Below are positions 10,585 through 20,279 of a stretch of 64,000 bases of DNA, in pieces; the first letter of the stretch is position 1, and every line of letters begins with the position of its first letter. Origin of the DNA: Corinectria fuckeliana (taxonomy: Eukaryota; Ascomycota; Sordariomycetes; Hypocreales; Nectriaceae). A model generated the notes under the pieces. That model did no database searches, was not told where the DNA came from, and saw only the letters and a program-made list of their open reading frames with translations. The position numbers and the translations under genes were made by a program. Location: the NCBI GenBank assembly GCA_019137255.1, contig WPDH01000313.1, positions 34,285 through 98,284 of the forward strand, written 5' to 3'.

Positions 10585-11367
10585 ATGAAGTTTACTCTCT
10601 TCCTCGCCGCAGTCGGCATCGTTGCTGCCTCTCCTAGCGGCAGGCTCGTTCAACGAGATACCTCTCCGCTAGTTCCTCGCTCTGCTCGACGGGCCAGATA
10701 CAGCTCGGCCCCCAACCAGAGACTCTCGTCTACTTCCTCTGCCCTGGACTCCAACGTCGATTACTCCGGCAACTGGGCCGGAGCCGTCAAGATCGGTCAA
10801 GGTTACAACCAAGTCCAGGGCACAATCACTGTCCCAGAAGTGAGCGGTGCTGACGGAGCTGCCGCATCTGCTTGGGTTGGCATCGATGGTGATACCTGCC
10901 AGACTGCCATTCTTCAGACTGGAATCTCCTTCTACGCCGATGGCACATTCGACGCGTGGTATGAGTGGATTCCCGACTACGCCTACAACTTCGACAACTT
11001 TGACGTCAGCGTCGGCGACGAGATCAAGATCAGTGTCGATGCATCCTCCAAGACCAAGGGCGTCGCAACACTTGAGAACCTTACAACCAACCAGAAGGTC
11101 TCTCACACCTTCACCGACACGCCATCTACTCTGTGCGAGACGAATGCAGAGTGGATTGTCGAGGCCTTTCAGGAGAATGGCAGCCAAGTTACCCTTGCTG
11201 ACTTTGGCACTGTCACCTTCACGGACGCCTCGGTCTCTGGAACTGCTGGTGAGTCTGGGCCTGCGGGAGCGGACATAATCGACATCTCGCCCGACAAGGG
11301 TGAGACTGTTCTTGCTGAGGGCTCCATCAGTGGAAGCTCGGTCTCGGTCAAATATGTCGGTAACTAG
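10585..11367 (+). CDS. Secreted glutamic endopeptidase (eqolisin, peptidase family G1)
   Basis: This 260-residue intronless gene encodes a secreted acid protease that cleaves proteins at low pH. Residues 1-16 form a signal peptide (MKFTLFLAAVGIVAAS). A basic propeptide follows to about residue 58, with an RRAR processing-type site near 35-38. The mature domain opens with YSGNWAGAV at about 60. The catalytic pair typical of family G1 is present: Gln111 in AILQTG and Glu189 in AEWIVEAF. Cys105 and Cys184 may form the usual disulfide. The length fits the family. The ATG was chosen because it starts the signal peptide; the 31 codons before it in frame lack one and include the TATA region. Many fungal family members have an intron, but none is needed here. 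Confidence 0.93.
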   Translation: MKFTLFLAAVGIVAASPSGRLVQRDTSPLVPRSARRARYSSAPNQRLSSTSSALDSNVDYSGNWAGAVKIGQGYNQVQGTITVPEVSGADGAAASAWVGIDGDTCQTAILQTGISFYADGTFDAWYEWIPDYAYNFDNFDVSVGDEIKISVDASSKTKGVATLENLTTNQKVSHTFTDTPSTLCETNAEWIVEAFQENGSQVTLADFGTVTFTDASVSGTAGESGPAGADIIDISPDKGETVLAEGSISGSSVSVKYVGN

Positions 11368-12012
11368 ATTATTACCTGAAGATCAAGCGGCGAGTATGAG
11401 AAGGCCACACAAGACAGGAGGATGTGGAGAACATGCGAGTCGATCTTTCTGTAGGACATAAGCAGATGAGGGTCGGGGGAAAGCTGATTCGTTACTATGA
11501 TACGGGTTAGTACAGATGTTCGTATCTGTCAACATCAATAGCTAGATGTGTTGCTGGTAGACTGGATTTAGCAGAGCATTGCCTCTCTGTAACTGCAACT
11601 ATATCTATGAATAGATAAGCATTCAGCCTGAGCGTGTTGTTCAGTACCCAAGTGACTGAGGCATTTTAAAAGCAGCTGGAATACTCCTTTATCATGGTTG
11701 TTTGGGATGTACATTTCATGGCAATTGAGTTACCCTTTCTTTCGTTGGGCACGGACAAATTCAAGGTCAGCATGCGGTCACCTCTTAGGATACCAAATAT
11801 AATGGGATTCGCTGGGCCGAAGGTGACCCCTTTTTGGTTTAAAGGATTGTCTCGAAACCCGTGCCGTGATTTAAACTTCCACTCCGCGGTGCGTCATTGA
11901 AAGGTCCCCTATATGGCACAATAAGGACAGTTTGCTTATTGATATATCTATTCCATCTACTGAGCAGGCTATTTATCCTCCGAGAAGAGATACGTCCTAT
12001 GAAGGGGCTAAT
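11368..12012. other. Gene-free interval
   Basis: This holds the 3' region of the eqolisin gene and no other supported feature. Confidence 0.4.
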
Positions 12013-12640
12013 CTAGTAGGCAAACATTATCTGCGTGTTCTCTCTACCCGAAACACACTTCAGATTCCCCTTAGAAGAGTAAACAATAGCAGCACTCTTA
12101 ACAACATTGCTCCAACCGTTTTTTTCTGAAAAAGTCATTACAGAGAAAGATAGATTCATGTCTTGCAAACTTGTTATAGAGATTGTCATAAACCTCCTTG
12201 TCGTCGACTTGTTGAAGTCCCCAAATAACCGCGTGGATACGCACAATATCCAAGACCGAAGAAGAGTGGCTCGTGACGATAAACACATAATTTTCCGACT
12301 CTGCGTCTTTACGATCGACAGTGAGGGTGGATTTTCGGTTGAAGTCCTGTGGGATCACGACGCCGCGAATCTCACCGTCATTAAATTGGTATATCACGCT
12401 GACTGACTTGCGAACGTACATCTACGGATCAGTAAGAAGGTCATCCTGATCGGTGGAAAGCACGATTTCCTCGCCATGGCAGAATTAACCCCTTGCTAGA
12501 ACTGTTATGTCTCGCCCACCGTAGTGAGCTGCCAGGATCTTGGGCTGAGTCTTCAAGCGGGATGATGACTTCCTATCAGCCCTCGGGATGATATCATGTT
12601 TGGGGAATTCCTCTGCGACTTGCTCGAAAGTGGTTTCATA
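12013..12640 (-). pseudogene. Broken gene for an uncharacterised fungal domain protein
   Basis: Three minus-strand pieces form one interrupted protein: KILAAHYGGRDITVLARG, then MYVRKSVSVIYQFNDGEIRG, then KSAAIVYSSKGNLKCVSGRE. TAA and TAG stops fall between the first two. A one-base frame change at the T and A runs near 12125 separates the last two. The pattern of an 'AA.YG..D(I/V)T' start followed by 'V.Y.....' strands resembles a beta-rich domain seen in fungal proteins of unknown function (DUF3395-like; tentative). It lies directly downstream of the next pseudogene on the same strand and may once have been part of the same gene or a neighbour. Confidence 0.5.
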
Positions 12641-12673
12641 GGCTTCAGATGATTCGAAGTATCTGCAGAACCA

Positions 12674-15229
12674 TTACAAGAGAACGTCTGCTCGGTTGAA
12701 GTCGTGGTTCCGGCGAAAGCCGTCAGCTGTCTCAGTGACCATAGCCAGTAGTTCTTTGGGGCTTGGACAAGGTAAAACCCCTTTCATCGCAGGTATTATG
12801 CAAAGAAGAGCCTCAGCATACGACTCCAAGCCGCTGTGCATGAACTCGTTTGCGATGATCTCGACTGTCTGGTTTTCCAGCCGTCCCGTACCCGCATTTT
12901 CAACCACAATCGCCTTCTCCAATGGCAACAGACTTCTAAGCGACATGACAAGTGTCGTGAACAGTTCTTGGGCACATACATCAAGCAGCGATTCTTGGGT
13001 CGGCGGAAGTTTGACAAGTTGAACGCGTAGCTTGTAGCTTGAACGAAGTTCATTATGTGCTTGGTGGGCCGCGGTCCACCCGCAAAACCTGTGCATATGT
13101 GAATCGAGGTGATTGGCGTTGTCCGGAAAGTTCTCCCAGTGAGGATCGTTGTTTTGTGAAGACATCCATACGGAAGCAAAGCTGTAAGATTCCTGAGCTT
13201 TGATCATGATTGAAATTTTACTACATTGGGCCCCAGCCAGAGATTTATCTCTCCTTCAGCTCTGCTAGCCCTTTCAGACCAACCTAGGTCATCGGGGCTT
13301 GCTGAAAGTATCCTCTCTATTATAACGTCCTTAGCCGAATTTTGACATGCATCGGGATCAGTATGGAGGATGGGGTCAAAAGTCAAGGACCAAAGCCAAA
13401 GACTCAATACCGCCTCTATCTTTGCAGAATCTATTGTCCAGCCCCTCTGAGATGACGGAGAGGTTTGTTTGAGCAAAATATTAACGAACTGATCCGAGTA
13501 CCTGTTTCAAGCAACTTGGTGAGAAGCAACTTGGATTCGAAGCTTGATCTGTGTCGGTCGGGATTTCAAAGCCACCTTTTCAATGGTTCGGCAGAGGGCT
13601 GTTGCGATTTGGTTGGCCTTGACGCGGACTTTAACATCATCATCTTTCCATTTCTGATACTCTGAAGAAGAGAGATGCTCAATTGACGTATGCCCTGTCA
13701 AATGTGCAAGTCGCTTCCGAATTTGAAGTACGTGCTGGATGTCGTCTACTTTAGGCAACTCGATGGCGCTAGAGATGGTCGATACCAGAGCATTGAAGCC
13801 GAAACCGGGCGATTCCAAAACATCGGAACCAAAAGGTGCTGAAGCGTTTGTGGTGGAGGGCATTGACTTCTCCGCATTGTCTGATTGACGGTCCTGTGAA
13901 TTGGTTTCGGAACTGTGAACCGACCTTCGTGCGTTGGCATACTGCCCGGTGACGTGCCACTCGCACTTCTGCTGCGCTATCTCAAATGACAGCCAGTCTA
14001 ACTCGTGACCGGAGACAATATCCGGGATGTCTCCCAACTGGTTGGACTTTTTGCCGAGTCGCTGCATGCGGAGACCTCCTCGCAAAAGGCTCATGAAAAG
14101 TGTCACTGCAAGTTGTGCCAGCGCAACCCAGGCTTTCATGCCTCGTAGGCCAATGAATTGAGCAACATAGCCAACTAATACAGCCGAGATGGCTAATGTG
14201 GTATTTATCTCAAACAACATTTCGTTGAAATGTTCTGGAGAGGACATCCAGACTTTGTGGGGAGCGTGTTCGGCATCCTCAACGTATCCGTAAGGATCAA
14301 AGCTTTGATCGCCAATAACTTGAGGTCCCAGTTGAAGCCAGAAGGGCCGTGAATGGTCTGCCGCAGGCTTCTTGCCACGTCGGCGAAAGCGAACTTCGCG
14401 CGTGGTCTGGCCGATGAGATATGCGCAGGCCGACATGCCAGCACACATGACAATTGTTCCCAAGATGAACATGATTGGCGCGTAGTTTCTCCACACAGGC
14501 GCTCTTCCGGTGCTCACACTCCACTTGAGAATCCAAAGGCCCACGCCAGCCAGGATAAGAATACCGGTTTAGAGAATGAGGCCAACGGCAGCGATGGCAA
14601 CATATACCCATCTCGGCCGCTTAATTATGCCGACGTTGGGCGAGATGTTCGCATTTGGTGCAAAGTCATCTGCCAATGTTGCGGTCTTAGTAGGCCGCTC
14701 AAAGACGGAGCCTTCGATTCTCTCCCAGTCCTCAGATGGTATCATGCCCTCAAAGTACTTGCGAGACAGGCGTAATTCTGTGCCATGGGGATTCCCAGAG
14801 ACATCTGGCGCTTTCGAGGGATCATACACAAGCTCGAGGACGCTCGGCTTGCCGAGAACACGTGGGATGCCCCCCACGATTGAATAGTTCGCAGACATCT
14901 CGGCTTGTGGAGGTGCATAGCTCAGCTTCAACGACGCCCTCGCCTTCCTGAGATCTCCCGACGAAAGCACGGAGAGACGAGGGACCGCAAAGGCGAATAG
15001 TCGATACTATCGCGGTGAGAATTCCAATCGGGGCCATGGCGAAAATGAAGTAATCTAGGGATGAAGTGCTCTCGCTGAGGTACTGCTAGGTCATGGCATC
15101 GCCAAAAAGCGCGAGAAGTGGACCAAGATCTGTTGCGAGATTATTGGAGAAGTCGTCCAAGCCGCCACCAGCAGCGACACCAATGGCGCTTGAAATGATG
15201 GCGGCGAGAAGGACATGAATCTTGGCCAT
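12674..15229 (-). pseudogene. Broken gene for a large fungal membrane protein of unknown function
   Basis: The reading starts at 15229 with a signal-like helix (MAKIHVLLAAIISSAIGVAA) and runs into LGPLLALFGDAMT, where a TAG interrupts it. It continues as a membrane helix (FIFAMAPIGILTAIVSTIRL) and then RAFVGRSQEGEGVVEAELC. A one-base frame change at a run of six G (about 14877) precedes GIPRVLGKPSVLELVYDP. A TAA lies at about 14569 before further helices (GILILAGVGLWILKW; VLVGYVAQFIGL), a TGA at 13507, and a final frame shift near 13205. The three stops fit CAG, CAA and CGA changed by C-to-T. The fold resembles long multi-helix proteins of unknown role found across Sordariomycetes (family recalled, not searched). 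The gene cannot make a full protein. Confidence 0.65.
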
Positions 15230-15461
15230 CCCTCCGGTGCTTGGTAATTAGGAGATGAGTTGGGGAGTTGAGCAATCATTCATTAGATTGCTAAGTACAA
15301 ATAAGTTGCGGCTGAAACAATCTCACCACCTCAGCCCAAGATAGTGCCTTATGCATTAATTAGTGCAGCAAAACGGCAGTCAGCCTCACGTAGCACAGAA
15401 TTATGCATAACATTCGAAAGCAGGTTTAATAGCTAAATCAGCGTAGTTAAGAATAACGACA

Positions 15462-15800
15462 CTAAAGTGAGAAGCATAGACGAGGAAAACCCAGAAATAG
15501 CATCGAGATTCCTAAGCTATATAATATATAATGCTTTCGAACAGTAAAGCGTTGGTGATGTCTGGCAAGGTATGAATTCCGAGCTTGGCTAGTGCAACAA
15601 CATACTGTGACGCCACGCCGATCCCCCGAACGATCTTGGATAGGTGGGAGGGTCCCGTTCCTTGAGCTTTGCCAACGCCTTCCAGCCAGGTATATGCGTT
15701 GTGGCAGTGCCGAAGAGCTGTTGTTAAAGCGAGGGACCACGGTATGTATATCAATCTTGTCTGGTTTCACGATGCCCTGAAGCTCATAATCGTCGACAGA
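15462..15800 (-). other. Possible small frameshifted gene, not recognised
   Basis: Two overlapping frames carry protein-like text: MSVDDYELQGIVKPDKIDI, and one base out of phase IPWSLALTTALRHCHNAYTW followed by SHLSKIVRGIGVASQYVVAL. A single-base indel near 15750 would join them into about 105 residues of helical protein. I recognise no family. It may be a decayed gene or chance. Confidence 0.25.
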
Positions 15801-16267
15801 CATAGCGGATACAGTAAATTGAGGAGAACTGAAGATTGAATGTAGAAGAAATGGCATACATCTCTGGTAAGATTTCTGTACCTTTACATGGACTACAGTC
15901 TAGGTAGCCAGTGCGAGGGAACTTGCATATAACGATACATTTGCCTTGGGTTGTAATAAAAGATATGCCTAGAGAGGGTGTATATAGCTCGGAATGACTT
16001 ATCTTGTACGTGACTTATTCATGGTAGGATTCGGAGCTTAGTATCGGTTATTTAAGCCCTAGATGTCCAAGACTGGTCATATCCCAAGTTTGGTAACTAG
16101 AAAGTGCCAAGAATATAACTATTTAAACCAAGAAATAGTTACTTTAACAAAGGGAGCCCGCCTGAGAATGTTGGAGTTTCGTTACAGGTGTATGGAACAT
16201 CGGCGAGAATTTCATGTTTCTTCAACTTAGGAAAGAGAGCTATAAATATTTTGTCCTTCACCCTTTT

Positions 16268-17173
16268 TTAAGGGCACATTTTAGCAGTATCTATGTCATT
16301 AAGGAACTCCTCGACAGTGTGAAAGTGCAGCTTTCCAAAGTACTTCTTAGCCTGTCGCGCTGTTTTCTCTACAGGCATTGTAGCACCCCCCGAAATAGAC
16401 CACATATCAAACTGCGCTGCCAGGACTTCGTTCTCGTCAGCAGCCTTTGCAATCTCCTCGTTGATCTGTTTCGCGGATCGGTAGCTCTTCTTAGGCACCA
16501 CACCATGCTTTGCAAGCACGGGAACAAGCCCGTGCCACGAGATTGTCTGGCCAGCAACATAGGTTGTCGGCTCCCAGTCTGGCTGGTCAATCAGGGTCGC
16601 CAGTGCCCGTGCGAAGTCTCGGGCGGAGGTGAAGGTGATGGGCTCATCGCCAGTTCCAGGGATCGCAAGGGTGTTTGCAGTCAAGTCCAAAGGATGGAAT
16701 ATGCCAATGTCTTTGTTGTACCGGAGATTCGCGGGAACCAGGTAGTCCATGAGCCAGCCTGGGTTGAGAAGCGTGTACATTACTTCCTTCTGGGCTGCCA
16801 GTGCGTCACGGATCGGCTGATGGTTCTCCACGTAGAAGGCCGGTTGTTCGGGGTGGTCGTCGAGGTTGGCCGCGAACTCTGAGGGGATGAAACGCTTGCA
16901 CTTGGGCGATTGCTTGCAGGCTTCCAGCATGGCGAGGTGAATTGTCACATTCTCCATTGAATAGTCTGCGATGGTCGATACCACCGCCTCACAGTCTTGT
17001 AGCTGTTGGACTAACTGTGCGACCGAATAGTCGGTGATTCGAGTCGCGACGTTCTCTCTTTGGAACCAGGCTTTTTCGGACCGAGTGAGCATCACCACGG
17101 TATGTCCCAAGGCAAGGAGCTCCTCGACGAAATACTTGGACAGGTCACCTGCCCCGGCAATAGCGACGCGCAT
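16268..17173 (-). CDS. NmrA-like NAD(P)-binding reductase
   Basis: This 301-residue intronless gene is predicted to encode a cytosolic Rossmann-fold protein of the atypical short-chain dehydrogenase group (NmrA / isoflavone-reductase-like). The start MRVAIAGAGDLSKYFVEEL gives the beta-alpha-beta nucleotide site with a GAGxLxK loop. It was preferred over an ATG 13 codons upstream because the fold begins here. VVMLTRSEKAW and AVVSTIADYSM fit strands 2 and 4, and KRFIPSEFAANLDD matches the conserved 'RFiPSEFg' segment. The C-terminal half is the variable substrate part. Relatives reduce phenylpropanoid-type compounds or act as redox sensors; the substrate cannot be told. Neighbours are a phytanoyl-CoA dioxygenase remnant and a RidA-like gene, suggesting a former small catabolic or secondary-metabolite set. 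Confidence 0.85.
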   Translation of the reverse strand: MRVAIAGAGDLSKYFVEELLALGHTVVMLTRSEKAWFQRENVATRITDYSVAQLVQQLQDCEAVVSTIADYSMENVTIHLAMLEACKQSPKCKRFIPSEFAANLDDHPEQPAFYVENHQPIRDALAAQKEVMYTLLNPGWLMDYLVPANLRYNKDIGIFHPLDLTANTLAIPGTGDEPITFTSARDFARALATLIDQPDWEPTTYVAGQTISWHGLVPVLAKHGVVPKKSYRSAKQINEEIAKAADENEVLAAQFDMWSISGGATMPVEKTARQAKKYFGKLHFHTVEEFLNDIDTAKMCP

Positions 17174-17589
17174 CGTGGCGAAAGGAGGGGTTCCTCTTTG
17201 ATGATACGTCAATCAAATAGCCCGTAGTTGTTGAGATGGTGCGGAAGGCTCCTTGTCGTGAGATACTGTTGCAACTGAAGAGAAGGTTGTTGACGAAGCT
17301 TGCACCTGTGAATATTATCCGAGATCTGCTTATCTAGTTCTAAGCCTAGGATCTCTAACACGCCTTGCCTGTTATCCTGATGAAGAATCTTTTCCAATGC
17401 CGTGGGTACCTCCGCTTTTTTTGCACCGCGGGGTTAACGCTATCGCTATCGCTGTCGGCTTCGTCAACGCTATCGCTTTAGTGTCGCTGTCAGTTGCCTG
17501 AATTTGTTCTTTGCTTAACAACGTTATTTCCTGCATTATTTAGCTCTACAAATATTGCTTCCTCCATGGTCAATTATCTCTTAAAAGAA

Positions 17590-17885
17590 GGCCCAACCAC
17601 CAAAGCAAAATAGTGCCACTAGCCTCATCCCTGAATCCTATTTAGATGACAATAAATATGGCCCTCCTGGTGAGAGCAGGACAGTCTTCGCAGAGTTGGA
17701 CCAAGGCGATGCTTTTATTATGCCTGCATATGCCTACCACGGCGGCTCCGCCAATACGACCACCGACCAGGTCCGGACAGTGTATGGATGTTTCATGACT
17801 CGTGGTTACGCCGGGTGTGTCCCTCAAAACATTGATTCTTACGGCATAGGCGCAGACGTGCTCGCTGAGTTGTGTATCAAGATTA
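17590..17885 (+). pseudogene. Phytanoyl-CoA dioxygenase (PhyH) C-terminal remnant
   Basis: An open stretch after a TAA reads SLIPESYLDDNKYGPPGESR, then VFAELDQGDAFIMPAYAYHG, then SANTTTDQVRTVYGCFMTRG. This is the C-terminal part of Fe(II)/2-oxoglutarate dioxygenases of the PhyH family. The distal iron-binding His (in YHGGSANTT) and the 2-oxoglutarate-binding Arg (in DQVR) are both visible. The N-terminal half with the HxD motif is missing, and similarity fades after PQNID. In fungi such proteins often oxidise intermediates of secondary metabolism. Confidence 0.7.
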
Positions 17886-18020
17886 AGGAGGCACCAGCGA
17901 TGCCAAGTATAGGTACTGTATTTGATGTTGAAACTTCAAAAAGGTTCACCATCCACAATTGCCTAGCAGCTCCAAAGGCATTCCCACCAGTCGCCCAGTA
18001 CATATGCAAAATGCGCCTTA

Positions 18021-18455
18021 TCACACTGACGCCGCCGAGACAACGATCTCGATTCTCGCCGAGGCCGACAGGTTAGAAATGCCTATGCCGGCCCAGGCTG
18101 GTCTATTGTCGCCCAGATATTTCGCAACTGCCGCCTCCAATCCTTCTGCGTGGTCCGCAAGGTCTCCAGTGTGGTACGTCGTCATCTTGTAGACAGCTTG
18201 CCAGCCTCCCTTTACACCCGCCGCCAGGAGGGCGTCCTCGACATTTTGGAAGGCGAGAAGTATCTCATCCTTAAGATCCTCTGGGCGCTCGAGGTCGATG
18301 TTGCAGCCAATGTGGCCGCTGGTCTCGTAGGTAGTTACGTTGGATGGGACTGCGACGACACTGCTGATGTGATAGAGAGATGATAGTTTCTCTCCCAGGC
18401 CGGGGACATTGAGGGATCGGATGCCGAGCTTCTTGAGGGGGCCGTTGTGCTCCAT
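18021..18455 (-). CDS. RidA/YjgF/YER057c/UK114-family protein
   Basis: This 144-residue intronless gene encodes a small predicted cytosolic protein. Family members form trimers and many hydrolyse reactive enamine or imine intermediates released by PLP enzymes; others are decarboxylases in biosynthetic clusters. Family features seen are the early strand with TSGHIGCNIDLERPEDLKDE, the helix EILLAFQNVEDALLAAGVKG, the strand VYKMTTYHTG and the C-terminal RPAWAGIGISNLSASARIEI. In active deaminases an Arg near the C-terminal strand binds the carboxylate; SARIEI places an Arg there. The length fits the subgroup of fungal RidA-like proteins. It reads in the same direction as the NmrA-like gene, with the PhyH remnant between them. 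Confidence 0.85.
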   Translation of the reverse strand: MEHNGPLKKLGIRSLNVPGLGEKLSSLYHISSVVAVPSNVTTYETSGHIGCNIDLERPEDLKDEILLAFQNVEDALLAAGVKGGWQAVYKMTTYHTGDLADHAEGLEAAVAKYLGDNRPAWAGIGISNLSASARIEIVVSAASV

Positions 18456-20279
18456 AGTTTGTGTTTTTGTTGAAAGTGTCTGCCGTGGTGATTGTCTTTA
18501 TGTCAGGATCGCGAGCTTTGACAGTTGAATCATGGAACTTGAATGGATCGCTAAGAGGTTATAGAGGTGAAATAAATACTTGTTAGTCCTTGTCGAACGA
18601 TTGGGGTTGGCTCCTACAGGTAGCCGTATGTGGGTAGAAAGGGGAGGAAGTCAACACCGAGGGATAGGGAGGAGATCTGCCAGTGTGTTTTAGGCTAGAC
18701 CATCAGACAAGACTAGTGAATAGCAGGTTATGCTCGATCACTACCTACCTACGCATTGACTAAGTACAATGTACTTGATATGTTATCAATTAATGGGGCT
18801 CAACCCCCAGCTTCATGATACAAATAAAATGCTTATCTTGGGGTGTTTAGATGCGGACGTAGTCTATCTACCTCTCCTTATCTACCATTCCTTACGGCGT
18901 GGGGCTGACGTCTCTCTTCGTATTCGCCGCTTGCCAATTGACCTCGCTGTGGGTTGCCTTGCTACGTCAATCACCGAGATTAGCCAATGGCTAACGTCGA
19001 TACGTAGCCACGATAAGATGGCTAAATGGAAGATCTGCGTAAGATTGCCAAGCCTTGCCAACGATGCTTTTTGTCACTCACTCTCTTATCATGTTAGTCT
19101 ACAGCGTTCCTCTCTGTCCCCTTCCCCCTCTGCGACTTATCTAAGAGAGGCTCCGCGACAGGGTTTCTGACATATGAGCAATCGTTGTTCTATTTTCTAC
19201 TTTCCATTTCTGTCACTTACCCCTCTCAATCCCACCAGGCATGGAATCGGGCAGCAGGTAGATGAGTTATCTGCCAATCCCAATGATGTTGATAGCAACG
19301 GGGGAGGAGGCTGCCATGGTACTGCTGCCGATCAAAAACAAAGTCGTGTCCCAAGTCAGCGCTTAGCGGCCAAGCCTTGAGGCAGGACTACGGCCATTCA
19401 TGTCCGCAATCAAATAGTATCCTGGGTTGATGGTCATGTTTTGGTCCTCAGACTGCAAATTGACCGATACCTTGACCGTAGAGACCTTGACAAGCAGCTC
19501 ATATGGAGGTGCAGTGCTGACATCGCGCGCGAAAGTTTGACAGGCTATTTTAGTACACATTACGTAGGTGGAGTGAACAATACGTACGGGGAATTACAAG
19601 TCTCGTTGCTCTTGTACGTCTCTAAAGCGACCGTCTACAATAGATCCAAGATCCAAGTGCCTTGCCCGCCTGGGCGCTTGTGCCATCAACCCCCCCCCCC
19701 CTCCAAAAAAAATCAGCATTTGGCGTCTTAGGCGGGCGAGAGATAAACAAGACCGAGCCCGAGAGGGGGGGGGGGGGGGGGGGAAATTTNNACCCGGCCC
19801 CGGGGGGGGGGGGGGGGGGGGGGAGAATTAATATTCTAATACTTGGTCAATGTGAAGCTAAGGGGCAGAAGCTGACCCTAGATGGGTTGTGCACTCACGT
19901 GCTGTTTAGGATGTTCCGATGCTGGATGATCCAAGGGGACATATTTGACCGTGTAAACTAGACCGACAACCTTCATTGTGCCCTACTGGATATTTTTGGC
20001 TTTTTATATAACAAATTTAAAGTTATTTTGTCAAAGAATGATATTACATTTTGTGTGGGAAGGTCTCTGAGGCGACCAAATTGTGAGACCAGATAGAAAT
20101 CCATCGTTAGGATGGTTGCATGCATTGGCGAAGGCGGCAGGGAGTAAGACGAGGCTAGAGCCAATGGTTAGATAACCTTGGAAGCATCTAGCATGCTAGC
20201 CAGTGGTTGTATTGTAAGTTTAAATCTCTCAACCCGTCACGCGTAGGCATTATCTTAGCAGCGTTGGTGCCTGTTCTGA
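18456..20279. other. Gene-free interval with an assembly gap
   Basis: No coding sequence is supported. The interval contains the G-run and NN gap at 19765-19823. A deletion or misjoin here could hide sequence. Confidence 0.45.
19765..19823. other. Assembly gap (NN) between two G runs
   Basis: Bases 19790-19791 are N, flanked by about 19 G on the left and about 22 G on the right. This is a typical low-quality contig join. Local length and continuity should not be trusted. Confidence 0.8.

Noticed and set aside
10669..11187. Minus-strand 172-codon frame over the eqolisin gene
   Set aside because: It is a shadow of a gene with signal peptide and catalytic residues on the other strand.
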